Assembly: GCA_049322715.1 (NCBI GenBank)
Contig: JBMOQP010000048.1
Location: forward strand, 1 to 41,714
Direction: 5' to 3'
Length of the DNA: 41,714 bases
Origin: Thiofaba sp049322715
GTDB lineage: Bacteria; Pseudomonadota; Gammaproteobacteria; Halothiobacillales; Halothiobacillaceae
A program made the position numbers and the translations under genes. Position 1 is the stretch's first letter, and every line of letters begins with the position of its first letter. Shown one piece after another: positions 28,766 through 36,644 of the stretch. Below the pieces are notes generated by a model. It ran no database searches, was not told the DNA's origin, and saw only the letters and a list, made by a program, of their open reading frames with translations.

Positions 28766-29929
28766 CTAGCCGTTCCCTGGCGCCGGGCAATCCTGAGCGG
28801 GGGCGGACGCCTCGCAGCCGACCGGGGCACGCTGGCCAAGCAGGGCCTCGACCTTCAGCGCGCTCCACGCCCCGGCCAGGATCGCGGCGAGCCCCACGAA
28901 CGAGCCGAGCGCAAGGACGGCGATGCCGCTCAGGCCATGGCCGACGGTGCAGCCCATGGCCAGCACGCTGCCGACCCCGACCAGCACCGCGCCGGCCAGG
29001 GTACGCGCCCATTCGCGCGGCGCGCCGAAGCGCTGCACGGCGAACTCGCGTCGCACGACGGCGCTCAGCAGGGCGCCGAGCAGCACGCCCGCCACCGCCA
29101 CCACGCCGAAGGTGATGGCGGAGGTCGCGGCCGGGTGGCCGAGGTAGTGCACCACGTCGCCAAGCGGCGCGGCGAAGGTGAAGGACTGGGTGCCGAGCCC
29201 CTCGGGCGGGGTTTCCATCATCTCGGCGGTCTCCACGGCCTGCTGGCCCAGCGGGCCGCCGGTCAGCCAGTACGCGGCCGCGACGGTCGCGCCGATCAGG
29301 CCGCCGCCCAGCCAGGTCGCACTCCGACGCGCCGTGGAGGGGGCCAGTGAGCGTGCCGAAAGGGCGAGGAAGGCGATGCCGACGATGAGGGCCAGTGCCA
29401 GGGCGAGACCCGTGCCGCCGCCGAGCAGGCTGGCGAGGTCCTGGCGGGCGATGCCGAACTGGGTCAGGTTGAGCGACAGGCCGCCCACCCAGGGCAGGAA
29501 CCAGTCGGCATAGAGGGATGTACGGGTCATGGCGTAGGCGGTCACCGCCATCACCATCAGCACCGGCAGGGACTGCAGGTTGCCCTGCCCGAGCTTGACC
29601 AGGTTGCGCACCGGGCAGCCGCGCGCCAGCACCATGCCCACGCCGAACAGGAAGCCTCCGATGGCGTAGCGGCCCCAGGCGAACTCCGGGCTGCGGTAGG
29701 GGGGCTTTGTGTTGTTCAGGTCGATGCCCGCCAGGGCCTGCAGCAGGCCGGTGCCGATGACCGCCACGCCGATGGCGATGAAATAGGCGGCCAGCCGTCC
29801 GTGCTCGCCCCGGAGCATCCAGTCGCCCAGCCCGCCCGGCACGCAGACGCGCGAGAACTGTGCGGCGGCGCCGAGCACCAGGGCCAGGCCGAGAACGGCC
29901 AGCAGCAGGATTGTCGTCGGTTCCATCAT
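28766..29929 (-). CDS. YeeE/YedE-family sulfur-compound transporter
   Basis: A 387-residue inner-membrane protein with about nine or ten spans. It carries the conserved cysteine motifs of the thiosulfate-transporter (TsuA/YeeE) family: FSRVCVPGGL (Cys 29), ARGCPVRNLVKLGQGNLQSL and LAMGCTVGHGLSG, in two pseudo-symmetric halves. These cysteines relay thiosulfate or related sulfur through the membrane in characterised members. The substrate here is inferred from family and neighbours. It lies 19 bases after the MBL dioxygenase-like gene and 33 bases before the ArsR-rhodanese gene, all in the same direction, so they form an operon. Confidence 0.9.
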   Translation of the reverse strand: MMEPTTILLLAVLGLALVLGAAAQFSRVCVPGGLGDWMLRGEHGRLAAYFIAIGVAVIGTGLLQALAGIDLNNTKPPYRSPEFAWGRYAIGGFLFGVGMVLARGCPVRNLVKLGQGNLQSLPVLMVMAVTAYAMTRTSLYADWFLPWVGGLSLNLTQFGIARQDLASLLGGGTGLALALALIVGIAFLALSARSLAPSTARRSATWLGGGLIGATVAAAYWLTGGPLGQQAVETAEMMETPPEGLGTQSFTFAAPLGDVVHYLGHPAATSAITFGVVAVAGVLLGALLSAVVRREFAVQRFGAPREWARTLAGAVLVGVGSVLAMGCTVGHGLSGIAVLALGSFVGLAAILAGAWSALKVEALLGQRAPVGCEASAPAQDCPAPGNG

Positions 29930-29948
29930 GTCGCTCTCTGTTGCGTGA

Positions 29949-30698
29949 TCAGGCCGGGATTTCGGCCGCGGTGTTGGCGGCGATGATGTCGCGCATGCCC
30001 TCGGGCTCGGGCAGGGCGAGGGCGGTCTCGAGGATGGCCTCGACGAAGGCCGCGCGGTCGCGGATCAGGCCCTTGTTGTAGCGCTTCTCGAAGGCCAGGG
30101 TGGAGACCGGCTTGCCGCTGATGCCGCCGCCGCACACGCTGCCCGCCTGCGCGCCGGGCAGGATCTCGAGGTGGTCCGGCAGGCTCAGCAGCTTGCCGAA
30201 CAGCGAGTCGTACAGCTTTTCCGCCATCTCGCGCTCGCGGCCCTTGAGGTCGGGGCGGCCGACCGCGCCGACGAAGAGGGTGTGGCCGGTCACCAGGAAC
30301 CAGGGCTCGTCGCAGCGCGAGCGGTCGGTCACCAGCAGGGAGATGCTGTCCTCGGTGTGGCCCGGGGTGTGCAGCACCTGCACGCTGACGTTGCCTGCCT
30401 CCATCACCTGTCCGTCGCGCAGCCCCATGAAGTCCCAGGGCAGCGCGCCGGTGTTGCTCTCGTGCAGGGCGTAGTGCGCGCCGGCGAGTTGCGCGAGCCT
30501 GCGGCCGCCGGAGACATGGTCGGCGTGGATGTGGGTGTCGATCACGTAGCGGATCTCGACATCCTTCTCGCGCGCCATGGCGAGGAAGGTCTCCTCGTCG
30601 CCCGCGTGCACGTCGACGGCGATCGCCGCGCGCTTGCCGGCGCAGCCGAACAGGTAGGCCAGGGAAGACAGGGGACTGGGATGCTGGATCAGGAACAT
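29949..30698 (-). CDS. MBL-fold protein, persulfide dioxygenase (ETHE1)-like
   Basis: A 249-residue metallo-beta-lactamase-fold protein. It has THIHADH (55-61), TPGHTEDS (111-118) and GHTLFVGAVGRPDL (138-151), the pattern of ETHE1/PDO enzymes that oxidise glutathione persulfide to sulfite. In classical ETHE1 the position after the third Gly is Asp (GDTLF), an iron ligand; here it is His 139. The start at 30698 is set by AGGAGG seven to eight bases upstream; the frame open to 30746 has no such site. It is the first gene of the sulfur operon with yeeE and the ArsR-rhodanese gene. Cytosolic; the activity is inferred. Confidence 0.82.
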   Translation of the reverse strand: MFLIQHPSPLSSLAYLFGCAGKRAAIAVDVHAGDEETFLAMAREKDVEIRYVIDTHIHADHVSGGRRLAQLAGAHYALHESNTGALPWDFMGLRDGQVMEAGNVSVQVLHTPGHTEDSISLLVTDRSRCDEPWFLVTGHTLFVGAVGRPDLKGREREMAEKLYDSLFGKLLSLPDHLEILPGAQAGSVCGGGISGKPVSTLAFEKRYNKGLIRDRAAFVEAILETALALPEPEGMRDIIAANTAAEIPA

Positions 30699-30740
30699 GG
30701 TGGGCTCCTCCTGTGGGAATGGGTAGCGTTCAAGACGCGC

Positions 30741-30770
30741 AGACATTCAATCAATCAATTGATAGATGTG
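30741..30770. promoter_or_regulatory. Divergent promoter region with candidate ArsR operator
   Basis: An AT-rich island contains the perfect palindrome ATCAATTGAT (30754-30763) preceded by TCAA repeats. It lies 43 bases upstream of the MBL gene start and 57 bases upstream of the divergent MFS gene. It shares TCAATTGAT with the site before the regulator gene, suggesting one protein controls both. Confidence 0.5.
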
Positions 30771-30820
30771 TCAACAGCCGCTAGGATGTTTTCCATCGAC
30801 ATCCGCACGAGAAGCTCTCC

Positions 30821-32050
30821 ATGGACATCCGTCACGGCATCCGCATCAACCTCACCCAGTTCAGCCTCCAGCTCCTGCAGGTGTTCTTCGTCGGCGCGAC
30901 GATCGGCATGACCCGCACCGTGCTGCCAGTGCTGGCGGAATCGGATTTCGGCCTGGCCAAGGGCTCCTTCCTCGCCCTGGCCTCGTTCGTGGTGGTGTTC
31001 GGGCTGGTGAAGGCCCTGCTCAACCTGTATGCGGGACGGATGTCCGACCGATGGGGACGCCGGCCCGTGTTGATCTCGGGCTGGCTCGCCGCGCTGCCGG
31101 TCCCGTTCCTGATCCTGTACGCACCGGGCTGGGGCTGGATCGTCTCCGCCACCGTGCTGCTCGGTGTCAACCAGGGCCTGTGCTGGTCGATGGCGCTCAA
31201 CAGCAAGCTCGACCTCGCACGCGCCGAGCAGCGCGGGCTGGTCAACGGGCTGAACGAGTTCTCGGGGTATGCGGGGGTTGCGCTGGCGGGCCTGTTCACC
31301 GCCTGGCTGGCGGATCTGTACGGCGCGCGGGAGGGGCTGTTCTGGTTCGGCACGCTGACCGTGGTGGTCGCACTGGCGCTCGGGCTGTGGGGCGTGCGCG
31401 AGACCCGTCCCTGGGCCCTCGCTCATCAGAGGGCTCACCAGAAAGGGGCCGCATCCGCGCCCATGCCGCTGCTCCAACTGTTCTGGCCGGCGACCTGGCA
31501 CGACGTGCGCCTGCGCGCCCTGCACCAGGCGGGGCTGGTGGAGAAGTTCACCGACGCCATCGTCTGGCTGTTCTTCCCGGTGTTCTTCGTCGCGCGGGGG
31601 GCCAGCCTGGTCGAGGCCGGCGGTCTGGTCGCGGTCTACGGCCTGGTGTGGGGCGCGGGGCAGCTGGTGACCGGCCCCCTGTCCGACCGCATCGGGCGCA
31701 GGGGCCTGATCGTGTGGGGGATGTGGCTGTGCGGGATGGGGGTGATCGCGGTGGGGCTGACCGCCACCCCCCTGCTGTGGGCGCTGGAGGCCACCGTCAT
31801 CGGCGTCGGCATGGCGATGCTCTACCCCACCCTGGGGGCAGCTGTGGCCGATCTGGCCGAACCGGCTCGGCGCGCCTCCATCCTCGGCATCTACCGATTC
31901 TGGCGCGATCTCGGCTATGCCATCGGCGGCCTCGCCCTGGGCCTCGCGGCGCAGTGGAGCGGCGGCCTGAGCGCGCCGTTCTGGCTGGTGGGCGCGGCCA
32001 TGCTGCTGTCTGGGGCCTATGTCGCGTTACGCTTTGCTCCCGCCCGCTGA
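30821..32050 (+). CDS. Major facilitator superfamily transporter
   Basis: A 409-residue inner-membrane carrier with about twelve spans. The loop 2-3 signature is GRMSDRWGRRPVLISGWLAA and its counterpart in the second half is GPLSDRIGRRGLIVWGMWLC, with a basic central loop (RETRPWALAHQRAHQKGAAS). The substrate cannot be told from sequence. It is divergent from the persulfide operon across a shared promoter region with a candidate ArsR operator, so export or uptake of a sulfur compound or of a toxic by-product is possible. The ATG at 30821 is the first one past the operator. Confidence 0.87.
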   Translation: MDIRHGIRINLTQFSLQLLQVFFVGATIGMTRTVLPVLAESDFGLAKGSFLALASFVVVFGLVKALLNLYAGRMSDRWGRRPVLISGWLAALPVPFLILYAPGWGWIVSATVLLGVNQGLCWSMALNSKLDLARAEQRGLVNGLNEFSGYAGVALAGLFTAWLADLYGAREGLFWFGTLTVVVALALGLWGVRETRPWALAHQRAHQKGAASAPMPLLQLFWPATWHDVRLRALHQAGLVEKFTDAIVWLFFPVFFVARGASLVEAGGLVAVYGLVWGAGQLVTGPLSDRIGRRGLIVWGMWLCGMGVIAVGLTATPLLWALEATVIGVGMAMLYPTLGAAVADLAEPARRASILGIYRFWRDLGYAIGGLALGLAAQWSGGLSAPFWLVGAAMLLSGAYVALRFAPAR

Positions 32051-32059
32051 GTAGCGATT

Positions 32060-32255
32060 CGCAGCCGGCGGATGCCGCCCGTCCATGGGCGGCACCCCTG
32101 CGGGCTTGCCTGCGGCAAGTCCCGATGCGTTCCAGACGCATCGGTGATGCCGCCCATCCTGGGCGCCCCCCGACTCGCTGGTCCCGCATCGAAGACCTTT
32201 CGGGGTACGGTCGTCGAGAACCTGGCGAATCGGTCGCGCGCCTTTTTCGGGCGCG
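32060..32255. repeat. Palindrome train I after the MFS gene
   Basis: Hairpins in series: TGCCGCCC-GTCCAT-GGGCGGCA (32073-32094), CTTGCC-TGC-GGCAAG (32105-32119), CGATGCG-TTCCAGA-CGCATCG (32123-32143), CGCGCC / GGCGCG (32237-32255). The part 32104-32236 is an inverted relative of the element inside ubiC (16752-16865), sharing the linkers GGTCCCGCATCGAAGACCTT and GTCGAGAACCTGGCGAATCG. The first hairpin may end the MFS transcript. Confidence 0.82.
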
Positions 32256-32257
32256 GT

Positions 32258-32480
32258 GAATTATCCCCAAGGGTTGTGGATAACTCCGTGGATGAATCGT
32301 GGGCGTTCCTTCCGAGAGCGCATGGGGATGTGGTTGGCGTTGGGTTGGTCATAATTTCGCCACATCAAGCAACTCCTTTAAAATCAATGTGTTACACATT
32401 TGGTGCAATCCCCTGTGAGCGTGGCGACAGCAAATCAAGGACTTACGCGGTCCCGCACCTGATTTGTGCATAACTTCTTG
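32258..32480. other. AT-rich intergenic region with DnaA-box matches
   Basis: No gene is seen here. The stretch is much richer in A and T than its surroundings. It carries two exact matches to the DnaA box TTWTNCACA on the minus strand (TGTGGATAA at 32275-32283 and TGTGCATAA at 32465-32473) and a one-mismatch box (TTATCCCCA at 32261-32269). A dyad AATGTG-TTA-CACATT lies at 32386-32400. It sits between the 3' ends of two convergent genes, so it is not an ordinary promoter. It may be a DnaA-binding or titration site, or remnant DNA. Confidence 0.45.
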
Positions 32481-32486
32481 CATCTG

Positions 32487-33251
32487 TCATGCGATTGTGC
32501 CTCCGATCAGCGCAAGGCCGGTGGCGATGGTGACCGCCTCGAAGGCGCGCTTGATGAAGCGGTTGCCTTTGACGATGGAGAGGTGCGCGCCGAGGTAGCC
32601 GCCAACCAGCGATCCGAGGAGCAGGGCGGGCAGCCAGTCCCAGCGGATCTCGCCAAGCCAGCCCAGGGTCAGCGCCCCCGCGCCGTTCCAGAACAGGCCG
32701 ACCAGCACCAGTGTGTAGGCCACCGCGCGCTTGTAGTCGAGGCCGAACCAGCGTACCAGCCACAGGGTGACCAGCAGGCCGGTGCCCGAGGTGAGCGAGC
32801 CGTTCAGTGCGCCGATGGCGAACAGCAGCGCGCCGCCGATGAGGAAGCCGCGCGGGTCGCGGTGGCGCGGGTCGTGCTCCTGCCCGAGTCCGGGGTTGCG
32901 CCAGGAGTAGAGCCCCATGGCGATGGTCATCAGGCCCAGGGCGATGCGCGCCGGAGTCTCCGGCACGGCGAGTATCAGGCTCGAGCCGAGCACCACCCCG
33001 GGCAGGCCGCTGGCGAGGATGAACAGGGTGAAGCGCGGGTCCAGCGTGTTCTGGCGGGCATGGCGCAGGGTGGCGCCGACGCCGAGCGCCACGCTGGCGA
33101 CCTTGTGCGTCGCCAGGGCGACGCCGAACGGCAGATCGAGGAAGATCAGCGCCGGCAGCTGCAGCAGCCCCGCCCCGCCACCCGACAGGGCGGAGAGCAG
33201 GTTGGCGGCCAGGGAGACAGTCAGCAAAACAAACTGATCAAGCCATTCCAT
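32487..33251 (-). CDS. TauE/SafE-family membrane permease
   Basis: A 254-residue inner-membrane protein of the TauE/SafE (DUF81) family, with about eight spans. It opens FVLLTVSLAANLLSALSGGG followed by AGLLQLPALIFLDLPF, the typical first repeat with its Gly-rich turn, and has a second half beginning FLIGGALLFAIGALNGSLTS. The family moves small organic or inorganic anions, often sulfur compounds (sulfite, sulfoacetate, taurine products). Given the persulfide cluster nearby, sulfite export is a reasonable guess only. I chose the ATG at 33251; a GTG at 33290 would overlap the neighbour's promoter. It is divergent from the DUF4124 gene. Confidence 0.85.
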   Translation of the reverse strand: MEWLDQFVLLTVSLAANLLSALSGGGAGLLQLPALIFLDLPFGVALATHKVASVALGVGATLRHARQNTLDPRFTLFILASGLPGVVLGSSLILAVPETPARIALGLMTIAMGLYSWRNPGLGQEHDPRHRDPRGFLIGGALLFAIGALNGSLTSGTGLLVTLWLVRWFGLDYKRAVAYTLVLVGLFWNGAGALTLGWLGEIRWDWLPALLLGSLVGGYLGAHLSIVKGNRFIKRAFEAVTIATGLALIGGTIA

Positions 33252-33310
33252 CGTTGCTATCTTCTTGCCTGGCGCTTGTGAAACCTTCACGGTTCCAGGG
33301 GGGGGGCTTG

Positions 33311-33919
33311 ATGTTGTACGGCATGGCGATGCTCGGCATGGGATGGCTCGGCGGGGTGTCCTCGCTGAAGGCCGGCGAGTACTACCGCTGGCAGGATGAT
33401 CGGGGGGCGGTGGTCTATACCGATCGCCTGCCGCCCGACAGGGTACGGGAGGGACATGCAGTGCTGGATCCGCACGGGCGCGAGCTGCGTCGCCTGTCGC
33501 CCGAACCCACGCCCGAGGAGCGTGCGGCCATCCTTCGCGAGCGGGCCTTGCGCGCCGATCAGGAGCGGGCCGAGCGGGAACAGGCTGCGCGGGACACCAT
33601 GCTGCTCAAGCTGTACTCCGGCGAGGACTCGATCCTGCGGGCGCGCGACGCTCGGCTGGCGGGTCTCGACGCCCGGCGAGAGGTCATCGAACGGCAGCTT
33701 GCGGACCAGCGCGGGCGGCTGGCGATGCTTGAGCGCCAGCATCCGGGGCACGAGGAGATTCCAGGCCTGCGCCGGCGTATCGAGGAGGGGGGGCGTGGCA
33801 TCGAGCGCCTGCGGCAGGAGCGCTTGCGGATGGCTGAGTCCTTCGCCCTTGATCTTGAGCGCTGGCGTGCATTGAAGGCCGCCTCGGCGGACGAGGCACG
33901 CGCCCGGCTCAGCCCCTGA
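33311..33919 (+). CDS. DUF4124 domain exported coiled-coil protein
   Basis: A 202-residue protein. A short hydrophobic N-terminus (MLYGMAMLGMGWLGGVSSLK) acts as signal or anchor, followed by a DUF4124 segment (GEYYRWQDDRGAVVYTDRLP), which typically sits just after a signal peptide. From about residue 60 the chain is a long charged coiled coil (EERAAILRERALRADQERAE; RRRIEEGGRGIERLRQERLR). The ATG at 33311 follows GGGGGGG at a suitable distance. The function of DUF4124 proteins is not known; the look is of a periplasmic or envelope protein. Its stop overlaps the convergent argB stop by 11 bases. Confidence 0.75.
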   Translation: MLYGMAMLGMGWLGGVSSLKAGEYYRWQDDRGAVVYTDRLPPDRVREGHAVLDPHGRELRRLSPEPTPEERAAILRERALRADQERAEREQAARDTMLLKLYSGEDSILRARDARLAGLDARREVIERQLADQRGRLAMLERQHPGHEEIPGLRRRIEEGGRGIERLRQERLRMAESFALDLERWRALKAASADEARARLSP

Positions 33920-34796
33920 TCAGGGTGCCCACGCCCTTGTCGGTCAGAAGTTCCAGTAGTACCGCGTGCGGGACGCGGCCGTCGATGATCTGCACCGTCT
34001 TCACCCCGCCGCGCACGGCGTCCAGCGCGAACTCGATCTTCGGCAGCATGCCGCCGTAGATGGTGCCGTCTTCGATCAGCCCGTCCACGTCCTTGGCGGT
34101 CAGGCCGGTCAGAAGCTTGCCCTGCTTGTCGAGCACGCCCGGGGTGTTGGTCAGCAGCAGCAGCTTCTCGGCCTTCAGCACCTGGGCCAGCTTGCCGGCC
34201 ACCACGTCGGCGTTGATGTTGTAGGCCGCGCCGTCCTCACCCACGCCCACCGGCGCGATCACGGGGATGAAGTCGGAGCGGTCGAGGGCCTCGACGATGG
34301 CCGGGTCGATGCGGTCCACCTCGCCGACGTGGCCGAGGTCGATGATCTCCGGCGCCGCCATCTCCGGCGTCTGGTGGGTCATGTGCAGCTTCCTCGCCCG
34401 CACGAGGCCCGCGTCGCGGCCGGTCAGACCGACAGCGCGGCCGCCGTGGCGGTTGATCAGGGCGACGATGTCCTTGTTCACCAGGCCGCCGAGCACCATC
34501 TGCACCACGTCCATGGTCTCGCGGTCGGTGACGCGCATGCCCTGGATGAACTCGCCCTTCTTGCCGATCTTCTCGAGCACCTGGTTGATCTGCGGGCCGC
34601 CGCCGTGCACCACCACCGGGTTCAGGCCCACCTGCTTGAGCATCACGATGTCCTGCGCGAAGGCGTTCTGCAGCGCCTCGTCCACCATGGCGTTGCCGCC
34701 GAACTTGATGACCACGGTCTTGTCGTGCAGGCGCTGGATGTAGGGCAGGGCTTCAACGAGGACGTTGGCGGTATTCAGGGCGGTCTGGTTGTCCAT
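33909..34796 (-). CDS. argB: Acetylglutamate kinase
   Basis: Phosphorylates N-acetyl-L-glutamate, the second step of arginine synthesis, in the cytosol. The 295-residue chain has the amino-acid kinase motifs KFGGNAM, VVHGGGPQI, LTNTPGVLDKQGKLL and GGMLPKIEFALDAV. An N-terminal helix (ANVLVEALPYIQRLHDK) precedes the core, as in the hexameric, arginine-inhibited form of the enzyme, so feedback inhibition is likely. It follows the phosphomannomutase gene by 12 bases in the same direction; the order coaBC-dut-algC-argB is conserved in gammaproteobacteria. Confidence 0.96.
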   Translation of the reverse strand: MDNQTALNTANVLVEALPYIQRLHDKTVVIKFGGNAMVDEALQNAFAQDIVMLKQVGLNPVVVHGGGPQINQVLEKIGKKGEFIQGMRVTDRETMDVVQMVLGGLVNKDIVALINRHGGRAVGLTGRDAGLVRARKLHMTHQTPEMAAPEIIDLGHVGEVDRIDPAIVEALDRSDFIPVIAPVGVGEDGAAYNINADVVAGKLAQVLKAEKLLLLTNTPGVLDKQGKLLTGLTAKDVDGLIEDGTIYGGMLPKIEFALDAVRGGVKTVQIIDGRVPHAVLLELLTDKGVGTLIRG

Positions 34797-34808
34797 GGTG
34801 GGCTCGCT

Positions 34809-36182
34809 TCAGAACGGGTGGGGGAGGCGCGGGGCCGAGTCGGGCCAGGCCTGGCTCAGGCGCGATTTTAACCGCGCGAGGGCCGCTTCGTCCTCGCCCT
34901 CGATGCGCAGGGTGAGCAGCGGCTGGGTGTTGGAGGCGCGCACGAGGATGAAGCCCTGGGGGGACTCGAGCCGCAGTCCGTCGATGCGCAGCAGCCGCTC
35001 GCCCGGGAGGGGCAGGTGCTGGGCGAGGGTTTCGAGCAGGGCCGGCAGGTCGAGATCGGCGGGCCGGGGGATCAGCAGCTCCGGGGTCGCGTGGGCACGC
35101 GGCAGGCGGTCGAAGATGGCGGTGGGGGACTCATCCCGGTCAGCGAGGATGCGCAGCAGGCGGGCGGCGGCGTCCAGTCCGTCGTCGTAGTTATTGTCGG
35201 AGAAGAACAGGTGGCCGGACAGCTCGCCTCCCAGCAGCGCGCCATGTTTATTCATGGCGGCACGCATGTGGGCATGGCCGCTGGGAACGATCTCGACCGT
35301 GCCGCCGGCCGCCTCGATGGCGCGACGGGTAGCGTGCGAGCCCTTCACGTCGAGCAGGACGGTGGCGCCGGGGTGCCTTGCGAGCAGGTCCTCCGCGAAC
35401 AGGACCAGCAGCCGGTCCGGGGCGATGACCTCGCCACGGCCGTCCATGACCACCAGCCGGTCGCCGTCGCCGTCGAGGGCAAGACCAAGATCAAGAGACT
35501 GTTCCACCACCGTGCGCGCCAGTCCGGCGAGGTTTTCCTCGCGCGAGGGGTCGGGCGCACCAAGAGGGAAGCTGCCGTCCACCGCGCAGTGTAGTGGGAC
35601 GACCTGCGCGCCCAGGCCCTTGAGCAGGCGCAAGGCGAGCGGGCCGGCGGCGCCGTGCATGGCGTCCAGCCCGACCCGCAGCGGGCGGGGCAGCGGGCGG
35701 CCTGCGCCAAGGTGGTCGAGGTAGGCGGGGATGGGATCGGGCCTGTGATGACGGCCGGGAGGGACGTCATCGGGCATATCGCCCAGGGCCTCCTGCACGA
35801 TGGCCGCGAAGGACTCGCCGAACACGACCTCGCCGCCCAGGATCAGCTTCAGGCCGTTCCAGTCGGCGGGGTTGTGGCTGGCGGTGATGATGGCCGCGCC
35901 ATCGGCGGCAAGGGCCCGCTCGGCGAAATAGGCCAGGGGCGAGGGGGCGAGGCCGATCTCCTGCACGTCCACCCCACCCGCGCGCATGCCCGCGATTAGG
36001 GCTTGCGCAAGCCCCGGGCTGCTCAGGCGCCCGTCAAAGGCCACGACCAGCGACCGGCCACCCTCGTTGCGCACACGGCGGGCTATGGCGCGGCCCAGGC
36101 GCAGGAAGTCGTCGGCCGAGATGTCGATGCAGACCCGCCCGCGCAGGTCGTAGGCGTGCCGCAGGCGGGCAGGATCGAGCAT
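34809..36182 (-). CDS. algC: Phosphomannomutase/phosphoglucomutase
   Basis: Interconverts hexose 6- and 1-phosphates, supplying sugar nucleotides for polysaccharide and LPS. A 457-residue alpha-D-phosphohexomutase with all four domain markers: the phosphoserine loop TASHNPADWNG, the Mg loop ALDGDGDRLVV, the sugar-specificity loop GGELSGHLFF and the phosphate-binding loop RASNTQPLLTLRIE. It opens AYDLRGRVCIDISADDFLRL, as in Pseudomonas AlgC. It lies six bases after dut and 12 before argB in the same direction. The gene name follows this conserved neighbourhood and overall similarity. Confidence 0.9.
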   Translation of the reverse strand: MLDPARLRHAYDLRGRVCIDISADDFLRLGRAIARRVRNEGGRSLVVAFDGRLSSPGLAQALIAGMRAGGVDVQEIGLAPSPLAYFAERALAADGAAIITASHNPADWNGLKLILGGEVVFGESFAAIVQEALGDMPDDVPPGRHHRPDPIPAYLDHLGAGRPLPRPLRVGLDAMHGAAGPLALRLLKGLGAQVVPLHCAVDGSFPLGAPDPSREENLAGLARTVVEQSLDLGLALDGDGDRLVVMDGRGEVIAPDRLLVLFAEDLLARHPGATVLLDVKGSHATRRAIEAAGGTVEIVPSGHAHMRAAMNKHGALLGGELSGHLFFSDNNYDDGLDAAARLLRILADRDESPTAIFDRLPRAHATPELLIPRPADLDLPALLETLAQHLPLPGERLLRIDGLRLESPQGFILVRASNTQPLLTLRIEGEDEAALARLKSRLSQAWPDSAPRLPHPF

Positions 36183-36188
36183 GGGGGA

Positions 36189-36644
36189 TCAGCCGCGGCC
36201 GGTGGAGCCGAAGCCGCCCGTGCCGCGCTGACTTTCGTGGAACTCGTCCACCACCTCGAAGTGCGCCTGCACCACGGGCACGAACACCAGTTGCGCCATG
36301 CGCTCGCCGACCTCGATGGTGAAGGCGCTCTGGCCGCGGTTCCACACCGAGACGAACAGCTGGCCCTGGTAGTCGGAGTCGATCAGGCCGACCAGGTTGC
36401 CGAGCACGATGCCGTGCTTGTGGCCAAGGCCCGAGCGCGGAAGGATCACGGCGGCGAGGCCCGGGTCGCCGATGTGGATGGCGATGCCGGTGGGCACCAA
36501 GGTGGTCTGGCCGGGCTCGAGGGCGACGGGGGCGTCCAGGCAGGCGCGCAGGTCGAGGCCGGCGGAGCCGGCGGTGGCGTACTCGGGCAGGGGGATGTCC
36601 GTGCCGATGCGCGGGTCGAGGATCTTGAGCTGGATGTTATGCAC
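36189..36644 (-). CDS. dut: dUTP diphosphatase
   Basis: Hydrolyses dUTP to dUMP and pyrophosphate, keeping uracil out of DNA. The 151-residue trimeric-type enzyme has all five motifs: AGLDLRA, PRSGLGHKHGIVLGN, GLIDSDYQGQL (with the catalytic Asp), NRG...GERMAQLVFVPV, and the C-terminal RGTGGFGSTG lid. Length is standard. Its start overlaps the coaBC stop by eight bases, so translation is coupled, and algC follows after six bases. Confidence 0.97.
   Translation of the reverse strand: MHNIQLKILDPRIGTDIPLPEYATAGSAGLDLRACLDAPVALEPGQTTLVPTGIAIHIGDPGLAAVILPRSGLGHKHGIVLGNLVGLIDSDYQGQLFVSVWNRGQSAFTIEVGERMAQLVFVPVVQAHFEVVDEFHESQRGTGGFGSTGRG

Noticed and set aside
32258..32480. Chromosomal oriC or dif site
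   Set aside because: There are too few DnaA boxes in a cluster, no dnaA, dnaN or gyrB nearby, and no XerCD-type 28-mer.
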